Shown piece by piece: positions 1 to 13,277 of a DNA stretch of 64,000 nt (position 1 is its first letter; each line of letters starts with the position of its first letter). This DNA is from Comamonas fluminis (GTDB lineage Bacteria; Pseudomonadota; Gammaproteobacteria; Burkholderiales; Burkholderiaceae_C): assembly GCF_019186805.1 (NCBI RefSeq), contig NZ_CP066783.1, forward strand, positions 4,601,501-4,665,500, given 5' to 3'. The position numbers and the translations under genes are program-made. A model generated the notes under the pieces. The model saw only the letters and a program-made list of their open reading frames with translations, searched no databases and was not told the origin of the DNA.

Positions 1-805
1 TGGCCAGCAGCAACGCGCCCTGACCAAAGTAATTCAGCGTCAGCGCGGGCATGGCAATGCTGAACCAGGCCAGGCGAATTGGCTTTTTGCCGAAGTGCCC
101 CAGGTCGGCATACAGCGCCTCAGCCCCGGTCACGCACAGCACCACCGCGCCCAGAATGATGAAACTGGTGCCAGGGTTGTTCCAGATGAAGCCGATGGCG
201 TAATGCGGACTGAGACCTGCCAGAATTTCGGGGTGCCCGATGATCTGGCGCACACCCAGCAAGGCGATACAGGCAAACCAGGCCACCGTGATGGGGCCGA
301 AGAACTTGCCGATGCCTGCCGTGCCGCGCTTTTGCACAAAGAACAGCAGAAACAGAATCACCAGCGTCAGCGGAATCACGGCCTTGGTGAAGTGGGGCGA
401 GATGACTTCCAGCCCCTCCACCGCCGAGAGCACTGAAATGGCCGGGGTGATCACCCCATCGCCGTAGAACAGCGAGGTGCCGAACATGCCCACCAGAAAC
501 AGGGTGCTGGAGAGGCGGGGCTTGTCCTTCACGGTTTGCGAGGCCAGAGCCAACATGGCCACCAGCCCGCCTTCACCATTGTTGTCAGCACGCAGCACCA
601 GCACCACGTACTTGAGGGAGACGATGACTGTCAGCGTCCAGAACAGCACGGACAGCACGCCGTACACATTGGCCGGGGTAAAAGGCACATGTCCCGAGCC
701 AAAGACCTCCTTGACCGAGTACAAAACACTGGTGCCTATGTCTCCATAGACAACACCAATAGCGCCCAGCGTAAGGGCGAACAGGGAGGATTTCGAGTTT
801 TGCAC
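1..805 (-). CDS. kup: Kup potassium uptake permease (C-terminus cut by window edge)
   Basis: Low-affinity K+/H+ symporter of the inner membrane (Kup/HAK/KUP family). Only about the first 268 residues are in the window. The N-terminus carries the family signature [10 protein letters not shown], then [10 protein letters not shown] and [16 protein letters not shown], all typical of Kup, with several hydrophobic segments. The usual GTSPLY reads GTSVLY here. I chose a GTG start at 805 because an in-frame TGA lies two codons upstream and homology begins directly after it. It lies in the same direction as gshA and the trkH-trkA pair, so two K+ uptake systems sit side by side. Confidence 0.93.
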   Translation of the reverse strand, partial: MQNSKSSLFALTLGAIGVVYGDIGTSVLYSVKEVFGSGHVPFTPANVYGVLSVLFWTLTVIVSLKYVVLVLRADNNGEGGLVAMLALASQTVKDKPRLSSTLFLVGMFGTSLFYGDGVITPAISVLSAVEGLEVISPHFTKAVIPLTLVILFLLFFVQKRGTAGIGKFFGPITVAWFACIALLGVRQIIGHPEILAGLSPHYAIGFIWNNPGTSFIILGAVVLCVTGAEALYADLGHFGKKPIRLAWFSIAMPALTLNYFGQGALLLA

Positions 806-884
806 GGTTCAGGAAGCGACTCGTAAGGCAGTCACCAGATCATCAAAGTTGCGGGATTGTGCGCTGACTCATGGATGTCTGCGG

Positions 885-2180
885 TCAGTCGTAAATTTCT
901 GCATCTGGATTAGTGGCTTCCAGCTCATAGCTGGCTGCCAACATGGCCAGACGTGCAATCACACCGTACATATAGAAGCGGTTGGGCGCGCTGGCACCGG
1001 GGCGGGCGCTGGCCTGGGGCAGATGGTTGCTCTGCTGGAAGGCCAGAGGCACATAGCCGGCGCCGGGGGCGTTGAGGTTTTCGTCCTCGCCGCGCTCGGG
1101 GTGCATGCGGTAGAAGCCGCCCACCACATAGCGGTCCATCATGTAGACCACGGGTTCGGCCACGGCGTTGTGCATACGCTCATAGGTCAGCACGCCTTCC
1201 TGCACGATGACGTCGTGCACGGTCTGGCCGTCCTTGATGACGCCCATCTTGTTGCGGCTCTTGCGCGGCAGCGCGGCCAGCTCCTTGGCGTCGCGCACGG
1301 TCATCACGCCCATGCCGTAGGTACCGTTATCGGCCTTGACCACGGCAAACGGCTTTTCCTTGATGCCGTATTCCTTGTACTTGCGGCGCACCTTGGAGAG
1401 AACAACATCCACCTGGTCGGCCAGTGCATCCATGCCTGTGCCTTCAGCGAAGTCGATGTTCTCGACACGACCGAAGATGGGGTTGATCAGCCAGGGGTCG
1501 ATACCCAGCAGCTTGCCAAAGCGCTTGGAGACTTCTTCATAGCTCTGGAAATGGCGGCTCTTGCGGCGCACATTCCAGCCTGCGTGCAGCGGGGGCAGCA
1601 GGTATTGCTCGTACAGCTCTTCAATAATGCCGGGCACGCCTGTGGAGAGGTCGTTGTTGAGCAAGATGGTGCAGGGGTCGAAATCCTTGAGTCCCAGGCG
1701 GCGCTTGGTGCGAATGACCGGCTCCAGCTTGATCTCGTCGCCCAGCGGCAGCGTGATGGACAGCGTCTTCTTGATCTCAGGGCTGATGGAGCCGATGCGC
1801 ACATTGAGGCCCGCCATGCTGAAGATGCGCTTGAGCTGCAGCACGCTGGCCAGATAGTGGGTGTTGCGCGTGTGGTTCTCGGGAATGATGAGCAGGTTGC
1901 GCGCTTCAGGACATATCTTTTCGATAGCAGCCATCGCAGCCTGCACGGCCAGCGGCAGCATTTCGTCGGTGAGATTGTTCCAGCCACCTGGAAACAGGTT
2001 GGTATCCACCGGTGCCAGCTTGAAGCCCGCATTACGAATATCCACCGAGCAATAAAACGGTGGCGTGTGCTCCATCCATTCCAGACGGAACCAGCGCTCG
2101 ATCGCTGGCATGGAGTCCAGCACGCGCTGCTCGAGTTCGTTAATGGGGCCGGTCAAAGCCGTGACAAGATGTGGAACCAT
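885..2180 (-). CDS. gshA: Glutamate--cysteine ligase, proteobacterial type
   Basis: Catalyses ATP-dependent joining of glutamate and cysteine, the first step of glutathione synthesis, in the cytosol. The 431-residue protein matches the beta/gamma-proteobacterial form (the TIGR02049 type known from acidithiobacilli), not the E. coli fold. Recognisable stretches include NLFPGGWNNLTDEMLP, LLIIPENHTRNTHYLASV and VKADNGTYGMGVMTV. A GAGGG ribosome-binding site sits six bases before the ATG. It lies between kup and trkH on the same strand. No gshB is in the window. Glutathione is known to gate K+ efflux systems in other bacteria, so the neighbourhood may be functional, but that is inference. Confidence 0.92.
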   Translation of the reverse strand: MVPHLVTALTGPINELEQRVLDSMPAIERWFRLEWMEHTPPFYCSVDIRNAGFKLAPVDTNLFPGGWNNLTDEMLPLAVQAAMAAIEKICPEARNLLIIPENHTRNTHYLASVLQLKRIFSMAGLNVRIGSISPEIKKTLSITLPLGDEIKLEPVIRTKRRLGLKDFDPCTILLNNDLSTGVPGIIEELYEQYLLPPLHAGWNVRRKSRHFQSYEEVSKRFGKLLGIDPWLINPIFGRVENIDFAEGTGMDALADQVDVVLSKVRRKYKEYGIKEKPFAVVKADNGTYGMGVMTVRDAKELAALPRKSRNKMGVIKDGQTVHDVIVQEGVLTYERMHNAVAEPVVYMMDRYVVGGFYRMHPERGEDENLNAPGAGYVPLAFQQSNHLPQASARPGASAPNRFYMYGVIARLAMLAASYELEATNPDAEIYD

Positions 2181-2258
2181 AAATACCCTCAGGAGACGGT
2201 GGTGGGGGGCAATTGTAGAGACTGGCGCAAGAAATAGGTGTTTCCCCTAGTCTTTGTC

Positions 2259-3725
2259 TTATCGGCGCCAGAACGCCGGGGAGAGCAAAGCCATGAAACT
2301 CAATATTTCCAGTCGACCTAACAGCATGGCCAGAGTACACACCCACATTTGGAAGTCAGTCAACACCGTGTAGTTAGATGCGGGACCGATGGCGCCCAGC
2401 CCGGGCCCCATGCAGTGCACACTCGCCAGTACGGCGGAAAAAGCGGTAACGGGGTCCAGATCGGTCAACAGCAGCACCATGCTCAGCACGATGACGGTGG
2501 CTCCGTAAACCAGCATATAGGCCAGCACCGAAAAAATCATCGGGTTATCAACCACTGCATCGCCCAGCCGCACGGGCTGCACGGCACGCGGATGCACCAG
2601 GCGCGTCATCTCGCGCCGGGCCTGCTTGACCAGAATCAGCATGCGCACCATCTTGATGCCACCACCCGTGGAGCCCGCGCTGGTAGCCACACCCGACAGC
2701 AAAAGCAATAGCACAGGTATGAAAACCGGCCAGGCCAGATAGTCGGTGGTGGAAAAGCCCGTGGTCGTGGCCACAGAAACCGTGTGGAACATGCCCAGAC
2801 GCAGCGCATCCAGCGGCCCGTACACGCCCTTGACCCAGAGCAAGAGCGCCACCAGCAGGCCAGAGCCCACCAGCACGCCAATCGTGGCGCGCATTTCGGG
2901 GTCGCGCATAAAGCTGTCCAGCCGCCCCTTGCGCATGGCCACGAAGTACAGCGCAAAGTTGCAGCTCGCCAGCAGCATGAAGATCAGCGCAACCACTTCC
3001 AGCACCGGCGAATTGAAATAGGCAAAGCTGGCATCGTGCGAAGACAGGCCACCCAGACTCACGGTGGCAAACATGTGCATCAGCGCATCGAGCGGCTGCA
3101 TGCCGAAGACCCAGAAGGCCAGAAAGCAGCCAATGGAGAACAGGGCATACACGCCCCACAACCCCTTGGCCGTCTCAGTAATACGGGGAGTTAGCTTGGT
3201 ATCCTTTACCGGGCCTGCGGCTTCCGCTCTGAAAAGCTGAGCACCACCAATCCCCAGCAGCGGCAAGATGGCAACGGCCAGAATCAAAATACCCATGCCG
3301 CCCATCCACTGCAAAAACGTGCGCCACACGTTGATGGAGACGGGCAGATTGTCCAGCCCGCTCAGCACCGTGGCGCCTGCCGTGGTCAGACCGGAGACAG
3401 CTTCGAAATATGCATGGGTGAAGCTGATCTGAATGCCCACGCGGCGCAAGCCCAGAATCAGCGGCACCATGGCGCACAGCGGCAGCACCACCCAGACCAG
3501 TGTCACCAGAATCACGCCATGGCGCGGCTGCAGGTCCTGCTTGTAACGGTACAGACTGCCCCATAGCAGCAGGCCCACGCAAACCGTCAGCCCAATTGCC
3601 CAGGGGTAGATGCGCCAGATACCGTCCTGCGTGAACCACGAAACGCCAAAGGGCAGCAGCATGGCCCCTGCGAACATGACCATCAGCATGCCCAGCACAC
3701 GCAAGACAGGTAGCAAATCTTTCAT
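2259..3725 (-). CDS. trkH: Trk system potassium transporter, membrane subunit TrkH
   Basis: K+-translocating subunit of the Trk uptake system in the inner membrane. At 488 residues it has the usual TrkH length and about ten hydrophobic segments. The four selectivity-filter loops are visible: GLTTAGATV, TVSLGGLSS, VATTTGFST and VHCMGPGLG. It begins 9 bases after the trkA stop codon, so the two are almost certainly co-transcribed, with trkA first. TrkH needs the TrkA ring for regulation, which fits this pairing. Confidence 0.95.
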   Translation of the reverse strand: MKDLLPVLRVLGMLMVMFAGAMLLPFGVSWFTQDGIWRIYPWAIGLTVCVGLLLWGSLYRYKQDLQPRHGVILVTLVWVVLPLCAMVPLILGLRRVGIQISFTHAYFEAVSGLTTAGATVLSGLDNLPVSINVWRTFLQWMGGMGILILAVAILPLLGIGGAQLFRAEAAGPVKDTKLTPRITETAKGLWGVYALFSIGCFLAFWVFGMQPLDALMHMFATVSLGGLSSHDASFAYFNSPVLEVVALIFMLLASCNFALYFVAMRKGRLDSFMRDPEMRATIGVLVGSGLLVALLLWVKGVYGPLDALRLGMFHTVSVATTTGFSTTDYLAWPVFIPVLLLLLSGVATSAGSTGGGIKMVRMLILVKQARREMTRLVHPRAVQPVRLGDAVVDNPMIFSVLAYMLVYGATVIVLSMVLLLTDLDPVTAFSAVLASVHCMGPGLGAIGPASNYTVLTDFQMWVCTLAMLLGRLEILSFMALLSPAFWRR

Positions 3726-3734
3726 GGCTGCCGC

Positions 3735-5195
3735 TTAGAAGAAGGTGGCACTGACGCGGAACAGGTTTTCCACGTTTCGCACCAGCCGTTTGTTAGGCAG
3801 GAAGAAAACCACGTGGTCGCCAGATTCGATCATGGTGTTGCTGCGCGGAATGATGACCTCGGTCTGCAGCGGCGTGCCCGCCACTTCCTCGCAGGTCTTG
3901 CCCTCGGGAATGCCACGCACGATGAGGCCGATGTGCACATCTTCGGGCAGACGCAGGTCTTCCACCTTGCGCCCCACCACGCGAGAGCTTTTGCGGTCAC
4001 CACGCGCCACGATTTCCAGCGCCTCGGCCACACCCCGGCGCAGACTGTGCACGGCCTGCACATCGCCCCGGCGCACATAGGCCAGAAACTCGCCCAGCAT
4101 GGCCTGCGCAGGCGACAGCGCAATATCAATCTGCGTGCCGTGCATCAGATCGGCATAGGCGCGGCGGTTGATGAGCGAGAGCACGCGACGCGCGCCCATG
4201 CGCTTGGCCAGCAGACTGGACATGATGTTGTCTTCATCATCATCCGTCAGCGCCAGGAACAGATCGACCTCTTCAATCCCCTCTTCGGCCAGCACATCTT
4301 CGTCCGTGGCATCCCCCTCCAGCACCAGCACTTCGGCAGGTAGCACGGATGACAGACTCAGGCATTGCTGCTCGTTGTGCTCAATGATCTTGATGTGAAA
4401 ACGCCCCGGCGTCTGCGCCAGCTTCTTGGCCAGACGCAGGCTGACCTGACCGCCACCAGCAATCATGATGCGATAGACCGGGCGCGAAGGTCGGCCCTGG
4501 GGCAGATTGATGACCTTGAGCGCCTCGGGAACATTGTCCGTCGCGGCCAGCATGAAGACTTCATCGCCGGGCTCGATGCGCGTGCTGCCATCGCAGCGCA
4601 CAAAACGGTCAGGCTCATCCATGAAGCGGCGATAGATGGCCACGATGCGCATGGCCAGATCGGGCATGCGCTCACGCACCTCGGCAATCTGCAGGCCCAC
4701 CGCCGGCGCACCGGCGCGAGCGCGCACCGAAGCCAGCGCTGCACGGCCGCCCGCAAAAGCGCGCACCTGCATGGCTTCCGGATATTCGATGAGCTTGCGG
4801 ATGTAGTTGGTCACCGATTCCTCGGGGCAGATGATGCGATCGACCGCAAAACCATCCTTGCCCAGCACGGGATCGTCCGCCGCAAAGCTGGACGAGCGCA
4901 CGCGCGCAATGCGCGTGGGAATGTCGAACATGGCCTGGGCAATCTTGCAGCAGACGAGATTGGTCTCATCCATGGACGCACAGGCAATCAGCAAATCCGT
5001 ATCCTTGGCGCCCGCTTCTGCCAGCACCTGGGGATCAATGCCGTTGCCGACCACGCCGCGCAGATCAAAGCGCGACTCCAGTTCGCGCAGCGCCTTGGCG
5101 TCGGTATCGATGACGGTGATGCCGTTTTGCTCGGACACCAGGCTCTCGGCCACAATCTGACCGACTCGCCCGGCACCCAAAATAATGATTTTCAT
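3735..5195 (-). CDS. trkA: Trk system regulatory NAD-binding subunit TrkA
   Basis: Cytosolic peripheral subunit that binds NAD(H) and nucleotides and gates TrkH. The 486-residue chain has the duplicated RCK arrangement: a first Rossmann motif (GAGRVGQIVAESL) at the very N-terminus with the acidic strand end TVIDTD, and a second (AGGGQVSLRLAKKL) near residue 245, each followed by an RCK_C region. It is somewhat longer than the 458-residue E. coli protein. First gene of the trkA-trkH unit. Confidence 0.95.
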   Translation of the reverse strand: MKIIILGAGRVGQIVAESLVSEQNGITVIDTDAKALRELESRFDLRGVVGNGIDPQVLAEAGAKDTDLLIACASMDETNLVCCKIAQAMFDIPTRIARVRSSSFAADDPVLGKDGFAVDRIICPEESVTNYIRKLIEYPEAMQVRAFAGGRAALASVRARAGAPAVGLQIAEVRERMPDLAMRIVAIYRRFMDEPDRFVRCDGSTRIEPGDEVFMLAATDNVPEALKVINLPQGRPSRPVYRIMIAGGGQVSLRLAKKLAQTPGRFHIKIIEHNEQQCLSLSSVLPAEVLVLEGDATDEDVLAEEGIEEVDLFLALTDDDEDNIMSSLLAKRMGARRVLSLINRRAYADLMHGTQIDIALSPAQAMLGEFLAYVRRGDVQAVHSLRRGVAEALEIVARGDRKSSRVVGRKVEDLRLPEDVHIGLIVRGIPEGKTCEEVAGTPLQTEVIIPRSNTMIESGDHVVFFLPNKRLVRNVENLFRVSATFF

Positions 5196-5284
5196 GGTGT
5201 TGTAGTGTTGGACCCAAGCAGCGGCGCAAATTTACCAGTCTTCAGCCCCTGCGCAGCCATATGGCCTACGCAGGGCTGACGACT

Positions 5285-6565
5285 TCAGGAGCGCACTTCG
5301 CCGTCGCCCAGAACCACGTATTTGAGCGAGGTCAGCCCCTCGATGCCCACAGGACCACGGGCATGAAACTTGTCGGTGCTGATGCCGATCTCGGCGCCCA
5401 GACCATATTCAAAGCCATCGGCAAAACGCGTGCTGGCGTTGACCATGACGCTGGCCGAATCCACCTCGCGCAGGAACTTCTGCGCATGCTGGTGGTTGGT
5501 GGTCAAAATGGCCTCGGTGTGGTGGCTGGAGTATTTGTTGATGTGGGCAATAGCCTCATCCACGCCATCGACCAGCTTGATGCTGATGATGGGCGCCAGG
5601 TACTCCTCGCTCCAGTCCTGCTCTGTGGCTTCGGCCAGTTGCGCATCCTTGACGGATTTCAGAATGGCCAGCGCCTCAGGGTCACAGCGCATTTCCACGC
5701 CCTTGGCCGCATACACCGCACCGATCTTTGGCAGGAATTGCGCCGCCACGGCACGCGCCACCAGCATGCTTTCGCTGGCGTTGCAGGGGCTGTACTTGTT
5801 GGTCTTGGCGTTGTCTGCCACCTTCACGGCCATGGCAATGTCGCAGGGGTCATCCACATAGGTGTGGCAGTTGCCGTCCAGATGCTTGATGACAGGCACC
5901 TTGGCATCACGGCTGATGCGCTCGATCAGGCCCTTGCCGCCACGGGGAATGATGACGTCCACATAGTCGGGCATGGTGATCAGCTGGCCCACGGCTTCGC
6001 GGTCCGTTGTCTCGACCAGCTTGACGCCGTCTTCGGGCAGGCCTGCTTCCGTCAGCGCCTGCGCCACCAGCTTGGCCAGCGCCTTGTTGGAATCAATGGC
6101 TTCCGAGCCGCCGCGCAAGATGCAGGCATTGCCGCTCTTGATCGACAGGCTGGCCGCTTCAATGGTCACATTGGGGCGGCTTTCGTAAATCATGCCGAAC
6201 ACGCCCAGTGGCACGCGCATCTGGCCCACGCGAATACCGGTGGGCTGCTGCTTGAGGCCAATGATCTCGCCAATCACGTCGGGCATGGCCGCCAGCTGCT
6301 CGCACCCCAGCGCGCAGGTCTCCAGCACCTTGGGCGTCAGGCGCAGGCGGTCCACCATGGGCGCTGCCAGACCATTGGCCACGGCACGCTCCAGATCCCT
6401 GGCATTGTCGATCTGCAGCGGCTCGATATGCTCGCGCAGCAGACGGGCAAGCGCCTTGAGTGCTTTGTTTTTGGTAGCTGCAGACGCACTGGCCATATGG
6501 GCAGAGGCAACTTTTGCCTGCACACCCAGGTTGTGCATGTATTCGACGGTATTGAGCGCGTTCAT
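5285..6565 (-). CDS. proA: Gamma-glutamyl phosphate reductase (proline biosynthesis)
   Basis: NADPH-dependent reduction of L-glutamyl 5-phosphate to glutamate 5-semialdehyde, the second step of proline synthesis. The 426-residue protein is an aldehyde-dehydrogenase-fold enzyme with the catalytic cysteine in [14 protein letters not shown] and typical segments [17 protein letters not shown] and [11 protein letters not shown] longer in-frame extension up to 6814 exists, but it runs antisense through a plus-strand gene and is not homologous, so I start at the ATG at 6565. No proB is in the window. Confidence 0.95.
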   Translation of the reverse strand: MNALNTVEYMHNLGVQAKVASAHMASASAATKNKALKALARLLREHIEPLQIDNARDLERAVANGLAAPMVDRLRLTPKVLETCALGCEQLAAMPDVIGEIIGLKQQPTGIRVGQMRVPLGVFGMIYESRPNVTIEAASLSIKSGNACILRGGSEAIDSNKALAKLVAQALTEAGLPEDGVKLVETTDREAVGQLITMPDYVDVIIPRGGKGLIERISRDAKVPVIKHLDGNCHTYVDDPCDIAMAVKVADNAKTNKYSPCNASESMLVARAVAAQFLPKIGAVYAAKGVEMRCDPEALAILKSVKDAQLAEATEQDWSEEYLAPIISIKLVDGVDEAIAHINKYSSHHTEAILTTNHQHAQKFLREVDSASVMVNASTRFADGFEYGLGAEIGISTDKFHARGPVGIEGLTSLKYVVLGDGEVRS

Positions 6566-6670
6566 GCCGTGATTTTCGCCGAGAAGCGCGCTTTGCGCAG
6601 ACAAACCCGTACAAGCGCATATTTCGCGCTGCCAGCAACCTACACTTCCCGCTAAAACACAAGGAAACGC

Positions 6671-6976
6671 ATGACTTCGACAACATCCCCCGAGCTGCTG
6701 GAAGCCACACGCCAGTTGCAGCAACTCAAGAGCGGCATGGCACAGCTGGCGCAATCGCAGATCAGCGCCTCGGCCCTGGGCCAGCAGGCCCGTGCTGCCC
6801 AGGCCCTGCTGCAAACACTGCCCCCACGCTATGGTGAAGTGCTGCTGAACCTGCTGGACCGGCTCGAATCCAGCGCCCTGTTTACCGAAGAAAGCTGCTC
6901 ATTCAGCCAGAAAGACCTGCTGGACAATCTGCAGACCTGGGCCACCAAGGCCGAAGATCAACTTAACAAAGGCTGA
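6671..6976 (+). CDS. Conserved small protein of unknown function
   Basis: A 101-residue, probably soluble and helical protein rich in Leu, Gln and Ala, divergent from proA. The AAGGA ribosome-binding site and ATG are well placed. No catalytic motif, signal peptide or membrane segment is visible. The predicted heptad-like Leu/Gln pattern ([18 protein letters not shown]) suggests an amphipathic helical N-terminus. I do not recognise a family. Its good start signal and third-position GC bias support a real gene. Confidence 0.7.
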   Translation: MTSTTSPELLEATRQLQQLKSGMAQLAQSQISASALGQQARAAQALLQTLPPRYGEVLLNLLDRLESSALFTEESCSFSQKDLLDNLQTWATKAEDQLNKG

Positions 6977-7133
6977 ATTTCACTGCAAAATCATGGACTT
7001 GCAGGCCACTGATTTGCAAACAAACGATGCAAGTATGAATTTTCATGTCTGCTGGTAAAAAGCCGCAAAAGAGCTGGCGCAAGCCACAGGCCATCGCTAC
7101 CTTGAGCACCTCATTACTCACCTGGAGGTTCAC

Positions 7134-7322
7134 ATGGGACTGCTCAACGAAATCGTAGGCGCGGTGGTTGCGGAAGAAGCGCTGGACAAGGCCGACCCCA
7201 ATGCCGGCTTCCTCAAAAAAGGCATGGCGGCGATTGCCGGTTTTGAGGGTGAAAAAGTGATTGAGGAAAAAATTGACGAGCACCTGCAGCAAAACCAGCA
7301 AACCGATGGTTCGCAGCAGTAA
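7134..7322 (+). CDS. Small protein of unknown function
   Basis: A 62-residue protein with a very good GGAGG ribosome-binding site. It begins with a mildly hydrophobic helix (GLLNEIVGAVVAEEAL), followed by a charged middle and a Gln-rich tail. It is followed at once by a strong intrinsic terminator, so it is likely a short monocistronic transcript. I cannot assign a function. Confidence 0.65.
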   Translation: MGLLNEIVGAVVAEEALDKADPNAGFLKKGMAAIAGFEGEKVIEEKIDEHLQQNQQTDGSQQ

Positions 7323-7343
7323 GTGATGCGCTTCATCGCCCCA

Positions 7344-7374
7344 CAAAAAAAGGATGCCGCTGGCATCCTTTTTT
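7344..7374. terminator. Bidirectional intrinsic terminator
   Basis: A hairpin of GGATGCC against GGCATCC with a two-base loop, flanked by an A-run on the left and a T-run on the right. It sits between the converging small plus-strand gene ending at 7322 and the minus-strand pentapeptide-repeat gene ending at 7393, and can serve both. Confidence 0.9.
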
Positions 7375-7392
7375 CATGCAACCAGGGGATTT

Positions 7393-7926
7393 CTAGCGCT
7401 TTTGCCCATTCGTCCAGACCGCCCCTTGCAGGGCAGCGCCCTCCAGTGCCACATTGACCAGCCTGGCACCGCTGAGGTTCGCGCCAGTCAGATTGGCATT
7501 CTCAAGGCTGACGTTCTCCAGCACCGCACCTTGTAGATTGGCGCCCGCCAGATTGGCATTGGACAGATCCACATTCACAAAACGATGACCAGAGAGATCT
7601 GCCCTGGCGAAGTTCTGACCAGACAGATCGGCGTTGACATGCTCGCGGCCGCTGCCAGCCTTGGATGCGCCAGCGCCCCCTGATACAGCGGATGCACCCG
7701 ATGCCCCGGTTACCGCACCGGCTGTGCCCGCCTTCGCAGAACCAGCTTTGACCGAGGCCGCAGAGCCATTGCCCGCCTTGACGTGGGCACCCGGCGCACT
7801 GACTACGGCACCTGCACTGCCTGCGCGAATTTCCACGCCAGGCGCAGTCACGGTCTGGGCCCATACCGAGCTTGCTGCCATCAGCCCCAAAGCGGGCGCC
7901 ACTGCCGCCATCCAAGATTTGCGCAT
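7393..7926 (-). CDS. Secreted pentapeptide-repeat protein
   Basis: A 177-residue exported protein. It starts with a Sec-type signal peptide (basic MRKSW, hydrophobic core, cleavage near VWAQ), then a low-complexity Ala/Gly/Ser/Val linker to about residue 95, then about fifteen A(D/N)LXX-type pentapeptide repeats (ADLSG, ANLQG, ANLTG), which form a right-handed beta helix in known members. I prefer the ATG at 7926 over the GTG one codon earlier because the AGGAGG site is six bases from the ATG. Substrate or partner is unknown. It lies between holA and proA with no clear operon link. Confidence 0.8.
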   Translation of the reverse strand: MRKSWMAAVAPALGLMAASSVWAQTVTAPGVEIRAGSAGAVVSAPGAHVKAGNGSAASVKAGSAKAGTAGAVTGASGASAVSGGAGASKAGSGREHVNADLSGQNFARADLSGHRFVNVDLSNANLAGANLQGAVLENVSLENANLTGANLSGARLVNVALEGAALQGAVWTNGQKR

Positions 7927-8047
7927 CACTTGCCTCCTCTGAAAAACAAAGGCAAGGCTAGCGGCTCAGCACCGCCTGACTTGTGACAAATACAAGTCAA
8001 ATTGCAAGCATGCGTGCGCGCACCAATGACAAAAATAGTGACGAAAC

Positions 8048-9097
8048 TCAGGCCCGGCCCGCTTGCGCCAGTTGCATGGCCAGCTGGCGCAGGGCCTGCC
8101 AGCTATCGCGTGGCCAGCCCTGACTGGGCAGGCCTTTGACAATGCCGTCCACCGCGTGGGCCGACTGCAGCAGCTCGGCAGCGCGTGCATCACTGACGCG
8201 GGGCAGCAGCCGCTCCATCAGCCGCTCTTTCGGCCCCCAGATGCGGTTTTCGCGCAGCGCCATGGGCAGCGGCTTGCCCGCCGCCATCGCGTCTTTCACA
8301 CGCTTGATGTTACGAATGTCTTCGGCCAGTGACCAATGCACCAGCACTTCGGCCTCGCCTTCGGCCTGCAAACCATCCAGCATGCGCATGGTGCGCGCCA
8401 GTTGCCCGGACAGCACGGCCTCAGACAGCTTGAACACGTCATAGCGCGCCACATTGAGCACGGCCTGTTCGACCTGCTCGAAGCTCAGCTCACCCTCGGC
8501 GTGCAGCAGCGCCAGCTTTTGAATCTCCTGGTGCGCCGCCAGCAGATTACCTTCCACCCGGTCGGCAAAAAACTGCAGCGTGCGCTGGCCTTCCTCGCCC
8601 GCAGCTACGCGCTGGTTTTGCAGCGACAGCCGCTGGGCAATCCAGTGCGGCAGCGCAGCGCGCTCTATCGGATCAATCTGGATGGAAACGCCATTGGCAT
8701 CAAGCGCCGAGAACCAGGCGCCGGTGCGTGTAGCCTTGTCCAGGCGTGGCAGGGTGATGAGGGTTAGCGTGCTGTCATTGCCCTGCGCACTGCTGGCCAG
8801 CTGCTGCAGTGCAGCACCACCGTCCTTGCCGGGCTTGCCGCTGGGGATGCGGATTTCCAGAATCTGCTTGTCGGCAAACAGGCTCAAGCTGCCGCCCGCC
8901 GCCAGCACGCCACTCCAGTCAAAGTGCGCGCCCATGACGGTATAGCTGCTGCGCTCGGTATAGCCCTGCGCCCGCGCCGCGGCACGAATCGCGTCTGCCG
9001 CCTCCTGCTGCTGCAGCGGCTCGTCGCCATGCAGCACATAGAGCGAGCGCAAGCCCTTGGCCAGATGGGAATGAAGCTGGTTCAGCGCAAGCTGCAT
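8048..9097 (-). CDS. holA: DNA polymerase III delta subunit
   Basis: Delta subunit of the clamp loader, which opens the beta clamp during replication. The 349-residue chain matches HolA: N-terminal LYVLHGDEPLQQQEAADAIR, the middle AAA+-like domain, and the C-terminal collar helices (LLPRVSDARAAELLQSAHAVDGIVKG). Third gene of leuS-lptE-holA, an order conserved in beta- and gammaproteobacteria. The gap to lptE is 168 bases and holds two different repeats. Confidence 0.93.
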   Translation of the reverse strand: MQLALNQLHSHLAKGLRSLYVLHGDEPLQQQEAADAIRAAARAQGYTERSSYTVMGAHFDWSGVLAAGGSLSLFADKQILEIRIPSGKPGKDGGAALQQLASSAQGNDSTLTLITLPRLDKATRTGAWFSALDANGVSIQIDPIERAALPHWIAQRLSLQNQRVAAGEEGQRTLQFFADRVEGNLLAAHQEIQKLALLHAEGELSFEQVEQAVLNVARYDVFKLSEAVLSGQLARTMRMLDGLQAEGEAEVLVHWSLAEDIRNIKRVKDAMAAGKPLPMALRENRIWGPKERLMERLLPRVSDARAAELLQSAHAVDGIVKGLPSQGWPRDSWQALRQLAMQLAQAGRA

Positions 9098-9119
9098 GGA
9101 GATTTATTTACTCAAATAT

Positions 9120-9160
9120 GCTTCAAGCGCTTATCTATCAAGCGCTTTCAGCTATTAAAA
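9120..9160. repeat. AGCGCTT dispersed repeat, copy 1
   Basis: Two AAGCGCTT blocks separated by a short A/T-rich loop, followed by the tail CAGCTATT. It is the same pattern as copies near 17105, 18126, 48765, 54236, 56031 and 62211. It lies just upstream of the holA start codon. Confidence 0.7.
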
Positions 9161-9190
9161 ACATACTAACTTACACACCTGACTCATGCG

Positions 9191-9273
9191 AGAAACAGCA
9201 AGCAAGGGCTAGGCGGCCCCAGCCGCCCCGCAGCGAGGCTGTCGTCCCCCTCGGCGCAAAGCGCCTCAGGGGG
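9191..9273 (-). repeat. Stop-codon-linked structured repeat, copy 1 (short variant)
   Basis: Copy of a repeat found five times in the window at gene 3' ends. Read on the minus strand it begins CCCCCTGAGGCGC, and in this copy that embedded TGA is the actual stop codon of lptE. It has the GGCGC-loop-GCGCC hairpin and the outer ACAGC/GCTGT stem, but lacks the CCCCCTC/GAGGGGG arm seen in other copies and has a longer GC-rich insert near the conserved core. Confidence 0.75.
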
Positions 9274-9775
9274 TTAGCGTTTTTACTGCGGCCAGACGGC
9301 GGATGATCTGCTGCACTATGTCATTGCGCATGTCCTTGTTCAGCATCTCTTCTTCTGCCGCCTTGGACAGTGCAACAGTTTCGTTATAGGTCACGTTGCG
9401 AATCTGGCGAATCTCCGTCGGCTCGATCACCTCGTCACCGCCAGGCGTGCGCAGCGCGAACTTGACGATCAGGCGCAGCTCAATTTCACGCACCTGCCCC
9501 GCGACGTTGGAGCCCACAATGACGCGCTGGGCCTGCTCGCTGACGATCTGGCAGATCACTTCCGCTGTATCAGGCGACTCAGGGTCTTTGACAACCACCA
9601 GATTGTCGCTGGAGCTATCGAGGTTGCGGCGCAGCAGCACACCTACGGGCGAACCACGACCGGCTTGCACATAGATGGAGCTGAACACGAAATTCGGCAT
9701 GCCCCGCAGGCGAAAGCCACAGGCCCCGAGCAGAGGCGTCAAGGCCATGGCGGCCAGCAGCGTACGTTTTTGCAT
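9266..9775 (-). CDS. lptE: LPS-assembly lipoprotein LptE
   Basis: Outer-membrane lipoprotein that plugs and assists LptD in placing lipopolysaccharide at the cell surface. The 169-residue precursor has a signal peptide ending in the lipobox LLGAC, then GFRLRG, the standard LptE N-terminus, and the middle SDNLVVVKDPESPDTAEV. The ATG at 9775 has AAGGA six bases upstream, better than the TTG one codon earlier. Its TGA stop lies inside a dispersed structured repeat, so that repeat defines the C-terminus KTLTP. Confidence 0.93.
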   Translation of the reverse strand: MQKRTLLAAMALTPLLGACGFRLRGMPNFVFSSIYVQAGRGSPVGVLLRRNLDSSSDNLVVVKDPESPDTAEVICQIVSEQAQRVIVGSNVAGQVREIELRLIVKFALRTPGGDEVIEPTEIRQIRNVTYNETVALSKAAEEEMLNKDMRNDIVQQIIRRLAAVKTLTP

Positions 9776-9830
9776 CAACGGTCCTTATCTGGAACTCTAC
9801 ATACCCTGCCGCGTGCATCGCCCCTTGCTC

Positions 9831-9942
9831 CAGAAATACCGAGCAAGGGCCGCCCCGCAGCGAAGGTATTGTCCCCCTCCCGATGCAAAGCATCGAGAGA
9901 GGGGGAAGGCGTGGGGCCGCCTAGGCAAAGCGCCTCAGGGGG
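9831..9942 (-). repeat. Stop-codon-linked structured repeat, copy 2
   Basis: Full-length copy lying 6 bases after the leuS stop codon. Outer stem AATACC/GGTATT, C5/G5 arm carrying an internal GATGC-AAA-GCATC hairpin, and a leading CCCCCTGAGGCGC box on the minus strand. The outer stem differs from the other copies on both sides, keeping pairing. Confidence 0.8.
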
Positions 9943-9948
9943 AGTGAT

Positions 9949-13277
<3,329 letters not shown>

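Noticed and set aside
849..2237. 462-codon plus-strand frame opposite gshA
   Set aside because: Composition typical of an antisense shadow, and gshA on the other strand is unambiguous.
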